Assembly (NCBI GenBank): GCA_963576725.1
Contig: OY755243.1
Coordinates: forward strand, 79,672,417-79,736,416
Length of the DNA: 64,000 bases
From: Azorinus chamasolen
Taxonomy: Eukaryota; Mollusca; Bivalvia; Cardiida; Solecurtidae
Direction of reading: 5' to 3'
In this document: positions 13,301 to 28,300 of the stretch, in pieces
Layout: the number at the start of each line of letters is the position of its first letter
Numbering within the stretch: the stretch's first letter is position 1
The notes under the pieces: model-generated
What the model was told of the DNA's origin: nothing
The model's database searches: none
The model's input: only the letters and a program-made list of their open reading frames with translations
Translations under genes and position numbers: made by a program

Positions 13301-16300
13301 TACATAACAGAACTTCAGCTAATAAATATTCACGATGTCATTACTGAACAGGGCGAGGGTTATCTAAGTACGACCATGATAATAAATAAGGACTCGTCCG
13401 AACAGGGGCTGTTCTGTTTACTTTTGAAATAATATAGATATGATTCTTCAGTTTCTACTACAGTCAAAACTCTCCGTGTCCATATGCCATTATAAAAATT
13501 AATTTTGTTAATGTTCATGCTTACATTAGTTCTTATTCGAGTTCGTTCTCAAGCTTTTGATTTGTCAGATTTGAGTTATCAAGCTTTTGATTGGTCAGAT
13601 TTGAGCCTATGGCTCAAATCTGACCAATCAAAAACTTGAGAACGAACTCAGACTCAACTAAAAGTTTTACAAGCATGGACGAACTCAGACTCAACTAAAA
13701 GTTTTACAAGCATGGACCCTGAAATATATATTCATGGAGTTAACGCAATCGCAGTTGTAAAGCACATGGCACGCCGACAATCGTGAGTGTACCTTTTCTG
13801 AAATAAAAAAATGAATAAAGAAAAATGAAGCAGACGAAGAAAACAATGCAGACGGCATCAAATGGCAGCGAAGTGTTTACACATTCCCTTATATTGACGT
13901 TTTTGACGGCTCAGTAAAAATTACTGCTTGAAAACATTGTAATAAAGAGAACATTATTTTCATTAGGCCTCCAGCCTTCCATATACAAGCATATCACTTT
14001 AGTGACCAATCGAAACATCGCTACTTTTTAAAGTAAACTTCGAATACTGACCCACCACGTGACTATCACTAGTATAAGAGGAGTCACCATGCACGAGGAG
14101 CCCATAGTCTTTTAGTCATTTTCTGGCCTCCGGCCTAACGCCAATAATGCCCCCATCCTTCACAACAAGTGCTTGGATGGGGTCCCATTTGCTTCATAAG
14201 AGGAAATGCTCTATTTATCAAAATGGTTTCAAAAACCACACAATTCTAAAAGTTTCCTTCTTTCTAGTAAATGCTTCTTTACAGTTGATTTATTCTAAGA
14301 GATTGGATAAAAAATTAACCTACCAGGGAATGGGTTAAATGGAAAATTGTTTTTTTAACAGTTTCTTCATATTTCAGCGTGTCCCGTTGTTAACGTAACC
14401 AATGCGGACGTTAAAGGAAACATGCAAAATGTTGGCGCAAAGGCAAAGGTAACATGCAAACCAGGCTACACGATGACTACAGGCAGTCAAACAATCACAT
14501 GTGATCAAACTGGAAGTTGGACCAACGTTTCAACCTGTCAAGCAGGTAAGTAAAATCAAGTGTTATATCTGCTAAAAAGTTTTAAGCTTTGTTGTCAGAT
14601 TGAAAGAAAAACAACAAAATAATGACCTGTCGCAATCCTCATGGATGCGTTCGAATATATACCACTAAGATGTCATGCCACTGTTCTATTATTCAGTGAA
14701 AATGCCGATGCTTTTGTTCCAATATCTTATTAATGTGAGTTACTAATAATTAGTTTGGATAAAGAAAAATGCAATACATGTAAGGGTCTTGGTGGATGGA
14801 ACAAACAGCTCTTCTCATGCTAACCGTGTCCTGACCGGCATTTGCAATTATACAGTTGAACTTAACCCATTCCCACTTAGGCTATTTTTAGACCTAACCT
14901 CTTTGATTAAATCTACCAAAAATGAGCATTAACTAGAGAAAAGGAAATTTTCCGAATTGTGAAGTTTTGAAACCATTGTGATAAATAGAGCATTTGCTCC
15001 TGTGGAGCAAATGCTCTATTTATCTCAATGGTTTCATAAAATGACTTTTACAGAGGCGTCAAAAGGCGTCAATATGCGGGAATGGGTTAATATCTCAAAC
15101 TCGGATAGTTCCGAACTTCGGGATAAACTGGTCAGTCCTTCCAAAACTTACAGTACAGAATCGATGTAAAATGTATTACAGTAAACCCCCGCTAATGCGG
15201 CCACCTAAAATAGGTTTAATTATGGGTGCTAGATGCATATGGTAGCTTAATACAGGACAAAATAATGCAGAAAGCTCGAGGAGCTTTCTGCAATACTTTT
15301 GTCCTGCATTAAGCAACCACCTACTTATAAAGACACATGTTAATTCGTTAAGTGGTCGCATTTGAGGGGTTCTACTGTACTACGCATATCCAGAAACACG
15401 TATAACAGATTAATGCAGGTCTAAAGTAATGCAGAAAGCTCCTACGTAAGATATTATCCAGATCAGAAGTCGGAATACTCGAATTTCTGTTATCTCGATC
15501 TAATTTGTTTGGTCCCTTGCTGTTCGATATATCGCAGTTCAACTGTATTTGATCAAACTGAGACTCCGGGTAACCCAACTTGTTCGTCAATAGTTTTTCG
15601 AACAACATACGAAATCGGAAGAAAAGGCCAGCAAATCAGAGACTGGGCAGAATATTTTTTTCAGCCTGTTATCTGTTTCAACTCATAGTATAAACAAACT
15701 TTATCAATTTCGACATCATAGTACGAACATTAGTGTTATCAATTTCTACAACATGGTACGAATACATATTAGGTTTTATCGATTTTAACACCACAGTACG
15801 ATCAATCATTAGTGTTATAGATTTCAACACCATAATAGAACGTACTTTGGTGTCAACGATTTTAACACTTACCGGTAAATTTGTCCTGTCTTCCACTGCT
15901 CTCTGAGATGTTGCAAAACTCAAACCTGTCCACTCTGTGATTTTATCTTCACATCTCTTCCTTTGTCTTCCTCATCTTCTTGTTCCATTAACTGGTCCCT
16001 GGAGAACTGTCTTAGCAAAGAACTTAATGGGAGACATGACCGTACTGTCCCAACCTCCATTTCTCAACTATAGCGAGAAGCTCTTCATATTGGCCAATCA
16101 GTGCCCGAACCCGACTGCGGACCTCTTATGATTCGATTCTCCTCTCTAGATCCGCTGTCAGTGTCCATGTCTCAAAAGCATCTCCTTCCAAACGGGCTTC
16201 AGCTTTGCAAGATCATCTACTGCTTGTTAAATTCTAGCTAAAATTCAGGGTTATAACCTTCATCTGTCATGATAGATCGAAGGTACACGAATGCTGGTAC

Positions 16301-19300
16301 TATTTCGAGTTTTTGTCCATTGATCTCTAGATCATCTTTAAGTATTTATGGTCTTCTGTGGTGTTTCTCATTAGCTTGGTCTTCTAAGCACTTATCTACA
16401 TCCCAGACTTGATGGATGCTTGGCTCTGGCATTGCACTAAGTCTTGAGTCCCTGCAAAGTTACTGCCAGTCCATCAATTTCATCTGCAAAGCGCAAGTTT
16501 GTCAGGTTTCTGCCTACAATAATTACAGTTCCCGCATGTCCATTCAATGGCCCAGACATGATTCGCTCGATGCTGAAGAGCGTTGGAAGCAAAAGGCATC
16601 ATTGCCCGACTCCATCAGTGGGTCTGAGCCATTCGCCTGGGTTGCCATTGATGTGCATTGCACAGCAGGCTTTGTCATGCAGCTGTTGAATGGTCTTGAC
16701 TAGATTCTCACTGATGTTGCATATCCCCATAGTTGCCAACAATGCTGTCAGCCAGACTCTGTCAAAACCTGATGTAGATCTTGCTAATGTTGCAAGTATT
16801 TCTCACAGAGAATTCTGAAGCTAATTATCTGTTCTGTGGTGCTGCGTCCAAATCTGAATCCTTCTTGTTCTTCAGCGATTATCTTTTTTCTTTGGTTCAG
16901 TGTATTGAATTTGATTTGTTTACATATTTAGTTGAAGATTGTTGTCAGTTCATCTGTGGTACGCTCACTACCTGCCTGCAGTAATTTACCTGGTATATTA
17001 TCAACTCCTGGTGTTTTTTCCATTTTGAGTGTTTTTACAGCTGCCTTCACTTTTTCTCTGAGGATTGGACAATTTAATGTTGCTGGGTCCCCTGTTCTCT
17101 GGTGGTTGTAGAGTTCAAAGCAATATTCAGTCCATCTACATGTATATAGGGTGTCCTGATCCTCTGTGAGACATGTCCCTGACTTGTCCTTGGCAGCTGT
17201 TGTCTTGGCATGCTTGTCTTTGGTAAACTGTTTCACATTCTGGTAAGCCTTTTTACTGTCATTTCTTGTCAAGCTGTTCTCAGTTTTGCTACAGCAGCTA
17301 CCTCTCCAGTTCTCTTTGATCACCTTCATTATCCCCTTGTACCTACAGTTGGTCTCTCTGTATCGCACGGAACCTCTGACTCAAATCGCATGTTCGTCAG
17401 GTCACTTCTTTCGTCGCAGGCCTCATGTATGTATGATAGGACACACGGCTTTTTGCTATGTCACCTTTTACCAAGAATCTTGCTACTAGTATCTGTCATT
17501 CCATAGTTGTGTTTCGCCTATGTCGGCTTAAAATGCCGTTGAAATGGTAGTTGAGCTTTTCTGAGTCATACTTGACCCTGATATGACTAAGCGTTTTAGT
17601 TTTTGAGGCGCCGTTTGAATGTCATCAACCAGTCGTGGTCGCTCCCTATGTCAGCTACGGGGAAGCTTCTTGTTCTTGCGAGGTTAACGCCTGGTCGGGA
17701 ATATTTTAGGCCGAGATGTATTCTGTCAGGTTGTGATGCCCATCGTCTGGAGTATGACATGTTCGTCTTCTTGATATCGTGTGTGGTACCAGGGTGATGG
17801 TGAGTACCGGGTCGTTGTAGGTTGAGAAATCGAGGAGCTTGAGTCCCCTGTGATCGGGCGTCCCATTGCAGTATGGTCCATATGTACAGCCCCAGTTGCC
17901 CTGTGTCTCTTACCCAGCTTTAACATTCTAGTAGCCCTGTACTATGAGTACGTATTTCCTTGGAATCTAGTCAATGAGTCCCTGGCCTTGTTTGTAGAAC
18001 TCGTCTACTTCTTTATCAATGTGTCAAGTTGTTGGAGCATTCACTTGTATTATCGTGATGATGAAAGCGGGTGGAGAAATATCGACTGAAAACTGGCTTT
18101 GTGATGTCCCGATGGACCAGAAAACCTACCATTTTTCATGTTTTCTTCCCGCTATAGTAGACTGTGTCTGTCCCCTGTTAGAGTCTGGTCAAACCGTTTC
18201 TACCTCATTTCGCCCACTCCAAGTAGGTCCCACATGTACCTTGACATCTAATGTACCGGTTCTTCTATCTTCCTCTCCTGCTTCAATGTTCTCATATTAC
18301 ATGTCCAAACTGTCAGTCAGTTTCTACCGCGATTCTTGTAGGCACCAGAACATACTTTCACCTCCAACCTGCGTCCATGCTTATAAAACTTTTAGTTCAG
18401 TCTGAGTTCGTTCTCAAGTTTTGGATTGGTCAGATTTGAGCCTTTGGCCAATGTGACCGATCAAAAGCTTGAGAACGAACTCAGATTCAACTAAAAGCTT
18501 TATAAGCATGGATCCTGGTGTTTTATGGAAGGCGTGGTCATTGTTGACCCGGGCTGTGACAGATCCGGTGTACTTGTCTGCTTCTTGGTCATGATCCAAT
18601 AAGATGTGTCTATGGAAAATTAAAGCCCGTCGGAAACCAATCCCTCTCCAAACTTGTTAATGACAGCCGAGATCCATGTATAGTTTTGGTTCGTCATGGT
18701 CCGTAACACGTGAGGTATGGGAGACTCGTGTACGGGGAGCATCTTATTCGATATCATACAGGTTTGACTTGCCCACTGTCTAAACCGAATTGTATTTATT
18801 ACAAATTGTAGGCTGTTATTTGCAATTGCATGGTAGCAATAACTGAATATGAATAAAAAGATATCAAATTAAAATTAAACATATTGATATGAATGTTAGA
18901 ATGCTTTTATCATTTTCCATTGTGATTGCATAAACAAGACAAACAATGCATGCATACACATAATCATAAATGCACATGAGTGGATTTAAAATGAATGCGT
19001 AATCTTGAATATTACATTTGTACTTTAATTTATTGAATATTGCGATCAACTCAAATATGCCATAATTGAAGGGCATATTCAAATGTATTTTTATGTAATC
19101 AAAGCACAGTAAAACCTCTCTATAACGGCCACTAAATTACATCAAGTAGTTTATGTTAAAGGCAGGTGCTTGCATAAAGCAAGGTGAAAGTAAAACAGAA
19201 CGCTCCTATATGAGCGTTCTGTTTTACTTTCACCTTGCTTTAAGCAGCCACGTGCCCTAAATACCAAATTTAAATAACACAATTTAGTGGCCGTTATAGA

Positions 19301-22300
19301 GAGGTTTTACTGTATACCTTATTCACATGATAACCATTCTCCTGCTGAATAATTAAAACTCCACCCTCCCTTTTTTGAGTATTAAAACTGGCTCCACTCT
19401 CCCTTTTTGAGTATTAATCAAACACAATAGTGTATCAAATATACGTGGATTGTATGACAAACAGCGTATGATCTGATCAGATAGATTCCTCTGATATAGG
19501 CCTTCATTGTTTACAAAAGCATTGTATACTCGTTTCATTCACTTTAACCCATTACCTCATAGGCTATTTTAGATACAGCCTCTTTGAATAAATCTACCGA
19601 AAAGGAGCATTAACTTGAGAAAGGAATATTTTAGAATTTTGCAGTTTGAAACCATTCTGATAAATAGAGCATTTGCTCCTATATGAGCAAATACTCTAGT
19701 TATCACAATGGTTTCACAAAGTGACTTTTACAGAGTCGTCAAATGTCAATATGAGAGAATTAGTTAAGGCATAACAAGTCCAATAATTTATGCGGTTTCT
19801 CAATTCAAACAGAATGTCCACCTCCTCCTGTGACTCCTCCTAATGCGGCATGGATAGCGAATGTGCAACCAAAAATAGAACCAATTGTGCAAGGAGTGAT
19901 AGCGATGTATGTTTGTATACCGAACACTGTTAGAATCCCAGAAGCAGCGGACATGACGATAACATGTCAAGTGGACGGAACATGGTCAGATTTCAAGTTT
20001 GAATGCAAGACAGGTAAGTTTCATTACTTCGCAAAAAGTAGATTCACAAACTACCCAAACGATTACAATAGAATCTGCACAAAATAAAGAGTGTTGTTCA
20101 TTTCAACGTCAAACATGGTTGACATAGACATCCCGGTGAAGGTCTAACAATTAATACCCACAATGCATTAGTGAATACTTTTTCGTGTGCGTGTTTCTTT
20201 ATGTAATGTATGGTAAAACTGAAAAGACAACGATTTAAACTGTCTCACGTGGCGCCTAGATACAAATAGACATTTTTCGCTGCTGCTGATTGCGAGTAGC
20301 GGGTGACTGTACACGACTGCTTTCTTGTCGTCTGCTTATTTTCCAAATACAAATACAGTAAAATCCCTCTAATGCGACCACTTTATGAATGGAAATAAAT
20401 GTCTTTAAAAACAGGTGGTCGCTTAATGCAGGTCGAAAGTTATGCAGAAAGCTCCTGCAGGAGCTTTCTGCATAACATTCGACCTGCATTAAGCTACCAC
20501 CTGTATTTAAGACCCAGAATTATACATCTTTTTGGTTGTCGCATTAGAGGGGTTGTACTGTAGTTTGTTTTCATTACTTCTGCACTAATGAAAAGCTTTG
20601 TCAAACATATTGGACCTCAGATTAGCCCTTTTGGTTTTGGTGGGATGTGTACTGTTTAACATTCTGCCTACTACGGGTGAATTTGGATACGGATGAAACG
20701 CCGCATGCCGTGGCGTCTCATCTTGATCCAAACTGTTTGACACTCTGCTGATATTGTTCGGTATAAAAATGCAGAAAATTGTTGTAGACGGCAAAGTTTC
20801 GCAGACGACAACTGCATACCAAGTAGAAGGTTAACCATACTTCGCAGGGCAACACAATTATCGTATGCGTACGACGTTTGGTGAAAAGGTACCCACTTCT
20901 GGATCCAAGATGTATGGGTCTCCAAATCGGTAACTAAAAAGATGAATAAGTTAAAAACAAAATAAGTATTATGTTAATCATTTTATCCAATATGCTTCCG
21001 TCTGCTGATGAGACCGGCACATATTTTCACATTTCGTCCTAAAAGGGACCTTGAATGTCTCCACACAGAGTTCACTGCTCTGTAAGACTTGAGCTTGGCA
21101 ATGGCATGCTCGACACTCACTCGATATGCTGAAAGAACCCTATTAAACTTTCTGCACTGTTGCAAATCTCTTCCTTGCTTTCTGGCCAGCTGTGCAGAGG
21201 TGTAAGCAGTCAGAAGCGGATATATGTTAGGATATATCTTGTCTGCTAACAAATTTAATTCTGTAAAAGGAGATAATTTGAAACATATCGCCTTTGTCAA
21301 CGGACGATTGTACACAAACTGCTTAAGAATTATTCTCCAAAATTCCATTTTTTTGTCACTGGCTACTTTTCAATATTATTGCTAACTTTCATGAGAAAAA
21401 CATGATTATATCTCGTTTATGACTTGTTAAGCAGTTACAATAAAAGGGGAGTTACTTCCCTTTCTGCAAATGGTTAAAGCATGGTCGACATCTATTTCTA
21501 TTTTCGGACGTTTTATTGTTTATGTCAGTATGCAATTTGAGTGATAAAATGTACTAAGAAACCATGGTTTGCATCTTTAATGTATGACTAAACTTATGTT
21601 GTTCAGTAACTTAAACTGCATGAAAATATCCAATCTTTTTAGATGGATGAGCTGGGTTTTACCACGCTATCACACTGAATAGGCCATATAGCGCCGACTT
21701 TGGTATCCAAAGCCTGTTTCATGACATATCATAAATGTTCTTTTGGTCATGTTTTCATTAATTAAGTTACAGCAAAACAATATCAAATGAATCCATTCTT
21801 TAAAGGCACATTATCCGCCCTTGTTATACAGGTACAAATTTAATACCTTATCATACGTTTTGAGAAGACCCCCATATTTAGTCCGCCACTCGCTTCTCGA
21901 GAGCCGTGTTCAGCAGCAGCGAAAAATGTCTAATAATTAGCGTCATTGCTTGTCTCACTTGTTTACTGCTAGCACAAGGCCACAAGATGTCGTTTAACTG
22001 CTCCATGTTTAACGACACTTATTATACTGGGAATGTAATCTGGTCAGTAAAGTGTCTGCGCAAAACCTGTCAAACAGAGAATCAGGGTCCATGCTTATAA
22101 AACTTTTAGATGAGTCTGAGTTCGTTCTCGAGTTTTTGAGAACTCAAATCTGACCAATCAAAAGCTTGAGAACGAACTCAGACTCAACTAAAAAGCTTTA
22201 TAACCTTTTGCAATTGCAGATTAATCTTCCTATATCGGTCACATAACTAAGAACATGGATGCATAAAGTAGATTGAATGTGATGAACACCAATTGTAAAT

Positions 22301-25300
22301 CAAGTAATATTCGTCAATGAGCTGCTTAAAATTTAATGTATGAAAGGAACACCCTTATCGAATACTCGTAGATACGTTCTTTCCAATACCTTTGTCTGTT
22401 CTGTTTCATTACAAATTCCTGTGCCTTTTACTTAGTTATAATAATAATATATAATAATATTAAAAATAATAATGATAATAATAATTATTATAATAATTAT
22501 AATCATAACAAAAGTACAGATAGCATGTCTTCTGAGCAAGCGTTGTATACTAGCATTATCAAGGAAACAATTTAACCCATTTCCTCATATTGACGACTTT
22601 TGACGACTCTGTATAAGTCACTTTGTGAAACCATTGTGATAAATAGAGCATTTGCTCCTATTAAACTACACAATTCTATTTTTTCCTTTTCTCTAGTTGA
22701 TGCTCCTTTTTGGTGCATTTTTTCAAAGAGGTTGTATCTTAAAATAGCCTATGAGGTAAAAATGGGTTAATCAGGTAACAAATGCTGACGATAAACGGGC
22801 CACACGTGTCCGCCAGTATTGAAAAGTGTACATACATAGTAACACTTTTATAAAGGGGCCGTTCAGAAAATATCAATGTGTTTTAGACTGGTGGCATCTT
22901 ATTTAAAAGAGAGAATTACAGAAAGTACCACAGCAGCTGTGGATGTCATTTTCATTCTGTATTAACCCTTTCGCTGCCAAACTCTGTCGTCTGCTAACTT
23001 TGTCGTCTGCTACAAATTTTCATTTTTTTTTATTTTCTTCATTTTTGTTTCAAAAACATAGTAACAGTAACAAACAGTTTGGATCCTAATGAGACGCCGA
23101 TTTACTCGGCGTCTCATCTGGATCCAAACTGTTTGCATAGGTAATCACATATCCGGCATTGGCAGCGAAATGTTAAACAGCCAGTTGAAACTAAAGGCCG
23201 GCATTTCTTTCACTAAGTAATCACTTTAGTGAGGTTTTATTGTAAATGCTACAACTTCCAGACTGTGGGGAACCTGTGGACCTCGAAAATACAGTCCTAC
23301 AGATGTAGTCGGTACGTTCAGAGCACTTTAGGCTTGAAAAATAATTACAGGTGATATATAATACAGATTTGTTTAACCTGGCCAATAGTATGCCTTTATT
23401 TCACGTAAAGGACAACTCCTGTGACACGGTATTTCACATCCTGAATTGTATGGTGATGTGATATAAGATTATTGGACATACCCATTTTCTCACGTTGTTC
23501 ATCAAATATGTTAAAAAATTCATTAAAAGGGATATGATCCTATAGTACTACAACATACAGCATATCTGGTTGCCAACCCTTTTGCAGTCGGCAATCACGC
23601 TTCCCTCTTTGCATGTACGCCGACAAGAAAGGTTTAGTACTCTATGAAAGCGACCTCATAATTCCGGAAACGGAAGGAGGGCGTCGGATATCTGTACGAT
23701 TTCGTTTTTGTCGCACCCTTTATTACTTTTCTACAGTTACTCTGTTTGCAGCTCAATCACTGAGTGCACTAGCGATAGGTGGATACAGTTTGTTTCACTT
23801 AAATGTTTTCGTTTACATGCACTTTACCACTGTATTTGCCATCGCGGTTGTTGTAGATTAGTTGGAAAGGGGATACGTTTATTTACACTTTTTGTCTTTT
23901 AGGGTGGGGATGGAATAAGTGAGCGTTCAAAACCGGTTTAAACACCCAGTGACTTTTGTCATTGACCGTTCCAAGGCGGTACTTCCATCTTTCCCCTATT
24001 GTATGTTTGTTTTGTCTTTGTGCGTCTCTTTATGTTTTTGATAGTTATGTACATTTGCTTAGTTTTCTTGTGTTGCTGTTCGGGAGGCTGTTTGTTCTGT
24101 ATGTGGTGTTTCCTGTATGACTCATATTTGTACTTTTATGATCAACTGTTACACTGACGGAACATGGACCACGCCCTCAGCAATTCTCTAGACAGTTACG
24201 TATTGTAATACGAGTACAGTATATTGGCGATATTTCGAGCACCATCGGGAATCAGAAAAAACCTCGGATTATCGCGATGCTCGAAACAACCGAGAGCATT
24301 TTATGTCATTTCCAAGAGCATTGTTTGACGACGAGAGGACGCGTATTTCTTCACAGTAAACTGTTTTAACATTATCATAAACTTCAATGGATATACAATT
24401 CATCGATTCTTTCCTTATATAAGTGATAACAGAAAACACCATTCACATCGGCGACCGAATGTATATGTCTGTAAATTGGTTGTGTCTTTGTGCTATAACA
24501 ATATTTTTATATCAAAAGTCGTGTGTTGATATTACATACTATGAAATGTTTTTAATCCTAATTGTATATCTAACCTGATAAGTAGAAAGTATAAGAGAAA
24601 GACACATATTGTAACTTAGTGAATGTTTTCAGCAATCTGGTGTTTATCATGTACACAAATACAAGGGGTCACGGGTTCGATTCCCCGCCGGAGCAAGTCC
24701 TTCAGACGAGACTATAAACCGAGGTCCGATGTATCAGTGCTTTACACTGGGCATCTAAAAGAACCAGAGAAACTCATACGATAATAAGAATAGGGCATCG
24801 CGCCCAGGTTTCTCTGTATCCTCTCCTCTCTCCAATTAGCCCATAGTGAACAGAAACGGACGTTAATCAACACAAACAAACAAACACAAATTATAGATAT
24901 TGAACATTATTGTAAAAATCTGAATATGTTACTGAATATGTTAGTACTTCCAATCCTTTGATCAATTTCGTCAGAATTATGTATAGCGTCAACCCCTTCA
25001 AGAATGGACGTTAAAATTAGTAATAGTGCTGGTCTTTTAGACAGATGGAAGCTTAATGCAGGTTGAAAGTCATGCAGAAAGAAAGTTCACAGAGGAGGTG
25101 CATTAGCCTGCATTAAGCAGTTACCTGCTTAAAAACTAAATTGTTCTTTATTAAAATTGCGGTTGGGAGGGGGTTTACTGTATGGTATAGGTGCATACCG
25201 GGGAAACATTGTGACATCTAGGAAGCTTCTGATAGGAAAGGTCGCAATGGATGAATTTAGAAGTTCAAAGTCATACTTACCATATGAACTACACTAAAAC

Positions 25301-28300
25301 CTCTCTATAACGACCACTTAATTGTGTTAATTAGTTGGTATTGAGGGAAAGTAAATGCTTAAAGCAAGATGAAAGTAAAACAAAACGCTCCTATAAGAGC
25401 GTTCTGTTTTACTTTCACCTTGCTTTAAGCAGCCACCTGGCTTTGACACAAAATAGTTGATGTAATTTAGTGGCCGTTATAGAGAGGTTTTACAGTACTT
25501 CTTTACTGTAAACTCGTTTTACACACTACACTCCAAATACTGATAAGGAACACATGGAATTTAAAATTTGTACAATATAGAAAGTAAAATATCAAATATA
25601 GAACTTGAATAAATATCATTGGTTACAATTAACTAAAAAAGCACTCTGCTATTAGAATTACATGGCACTCATTGAATATGAATAATAAAATATAGAGTTT
25701 AAATCAAAACTTTTTCTGAATATAAATGTAACTTTTATTAATTTAAATAGTGGTTTATTATTATATAAAAAAAGAAAACAATGCATACACACAAATAATC
25801 TTTAGTTCACATGAATGGCAGTGTGTTGAAATTAAATATGCAATACTAAATATGACTTTGATTTATTATTGAATATTGCGACATACCGAAATACGCCATC
25901 ATTGAAGAGCATATTCATATATAATCAAAGATTGATTGTTAGATCTTTTATACAGTAGAACCCCTCTATTGCGACCACTTAATGGATAAACATTTCGTCA
26001 TTTTAAGCAGGTGGCTGCTTAATGCAGGACGATGGTTATGCAGAAAGCTCCTATAGGAGCTTTCTGCATAACTTTCGTCCTGCATTCAGCAGCCACCCGC
26101 CTCTTTCACCCTGAATTATATCCATTTTTGATGGTCGCATTTGATTGGTTTTACTGTAATTAGATTTCATTCGGATAACCCTTATTCTGTTGAATAATTA
26201 AAACTGGCTCCTCCCTTTTTGAGTATTAATCAAACAAAAATTGTATCAAAATATATTGCTAAAGCGATTGATCGTATGGCAGACAGTACATGTCCTGATC
26301 GGACAGATCCCTCTGATCTAGGTCTACATTGTTTGCAAACGTCGTGTATACTCGGTCACTCACTTTCAGGCATACAGTGCTCCCTCCCTACAACGGTCCT
26401 CTCAATAACGATTCCCTCCTTACAACAACGCATGTCACTGTTTCCGAAACAACAAGGCTCAAGAAACAACCTTTTTCCATCGTATTTTCTTTATGCCTCC
26501 ATCAAACCTTATGTTGTGATCACTCTTTAGAATCGTCACAAAGTGTTTGATTGAGGCAGAATAGTTTTAGTTCTCGAAATACACCTTATCTGGGGATCTG
26601 CAAACAAGCTAATTATGTTTGATTTTCCCTCCCTATAACAACTCCCTCTGAACAACACATACAATATTCGTATCCCAAAGGGTGTCGTTGTAGAGAGGGG
26701 TCACTTAAGAAATGAATGACGTGCTCCCGGTGTTCATGAGGTTATGCAACGCATAGCTTTACGAGCAAAGTTAGTGAAGCCCGAAGGGCTTCACGTGAAT
26801 CTTTGCTCGTAAAGCTATGCGTTGCATAACCTCATGAACACCGGGAGCACGTCATTTATTTCTTATATTTATATTCCATTGTATTTCTTATATTTCAACG
26901 GATTTTTTTTTTAAATATTATATACCGGTCACGTAATAGCCGCTATCTGTGTCGTTGCCAGGTTCGTTTCTAACGTAGTAGGATTGTTGGAGATAACGCT
27001 CCTTACGTCACGTGTACATAACACGGAAGTGACGTTACGTCGCTTGGGAAAAGACGTTGATTAATAGAGTTTGAATGTAGTACGCAAAGAGAGAATTGAG
27101 AGAAGTAAATTGTGAAAGAAGAAGACGTGTCAATCATCTATTCCCGTCCCATATTGACAAGGATCTCTATATATGGTATGAAAAATAGTCCCAAACACAT
27201 ATTATAAATATAGAATGAATACAAGATTTTAATCAGTAAATTGTCCAGCGGAATTCTGGGAAAAGGAGAACCGACTCAAACCGGTATGGAAATGAACGTT
27301 CATGGGAAAATGCAACTTTCTTTTTAGAATAAGGTTATATAAGGACGTTGCAGGGCGAATGTAAATATTGTAATATGTTTATTCATCTCTGTGGTTCTCA
27401 ATTCAAACAGGATGTCCACCTCCTCCTGCGACTCTTACTGCGGCTATTCTTATGGATATGCTACCAATAACAGATCCACCCATGGAAGGAGCGACTGCAA
27501 CCTATGTTTGTGATCCCAACTCCGTAACAGTCCCAGCCGCAGCGGATATGACGATAGCATGTCAAGCCAACGGGACATGGTCAGATTTCAAGTTTGAATG
27601 CAAGACGGGTAATTTCTATTACTTTACTGTCAAACGGTTTAAACGTGATGTTGATTCCAATATAAACTGCAAATGAGCCATGATATAAAAAGTTCCTCTA
27701 TTTCAACACCAGGTCCGTTGGCGAAGGTCTACTCTGTTTGACACTTATTAACTCATTCCCCCATAGGCTATTTTGAGATCCAACATCTTTGAATGAATCT
27801 ACCCAAAAGGGACTTGTAACTAGAGAACAGGAAAACTTTAGAATTTTATAGTTTTGAAGCAGTGTGATCCATAGGAGCAAATGCTCTATTTATCACAATG
27901 GTTTCAAAAAGTGACTTTTACAGAGGCGTAGAATGGCGTATTTATGGAGGAAAGGGTAAATACCAATGCTGTTTTCTTGAATACATTTTCTTGTTTCTCT
28001 ATGTAATGTATAGTCAAACTGAAAAGACAACAATGTAAACTGTAGCACGTTGCGCCTAGATACGAATGACGTCACTAGCTGTCTCAATAGACTATTGCCA
28101 GCACCGTATTACAAAATGATATCACTTAACCCTTTCACCGCCAATGTCGCATAAATGCACCACGACAAATAGTACAGTCCCAGAACAGACGCCGCCTTTT
28201 CAAAGCGGCGTCTGATCAGGGATTTCACTTTTTGTCTCATTCTCTATTTCTATATACAGGTATGTGCTTTATTCCTTTGAAATTTGCATTTATTTATCTT

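Larger units (their letters stand above)
12668..13358. mobile_element. MITE D2 interrupted by a nested insertion
   Basis: TTAA at 12664. The left end aaccatttccttcatataaa resumes after 13154 as cgtcttttcgcgcatttgc, then the D2 hairpin core with GCTCCTATAGGAGC at 13204. Confidence 0.6.
18790..24600 (+). repeat. Tandem duplication unit A (CCP cassette and introns)
   Basis: Intron sequence as well as exons matches unit B in order: 18790-19106 with 25620-25952, 19320-19545 with 26160-26370, 20080-20260 with 27680-28070, 21970-22085 with 28390-28450, 22215-22430 with 28480-28690, 22780-22960 with 29240-29450, and 24540-24600 with 29905-29960. Gaps between the matching blocks are MITE, retroelement and other insertions private to one unit. 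Confidence 0.8.

Noticed and set aside
16416..18439. Plus-strand ORFs of 60-130 codons
   Set aside because: Antisense shadows of the minus-strand non-LTR retrotransposon.
21906..22100. Small secreted peptide with leader-like start
   Set aside because: The frame opens on GTG, not ATG, and the second half matches non-coding intron sequence in units B and C before running into foldback F.
24661..24690. tRNA gene
   Set aside because: Only a B-box half is present; no A box or cloverleaf, and the following sequence is SINE body.
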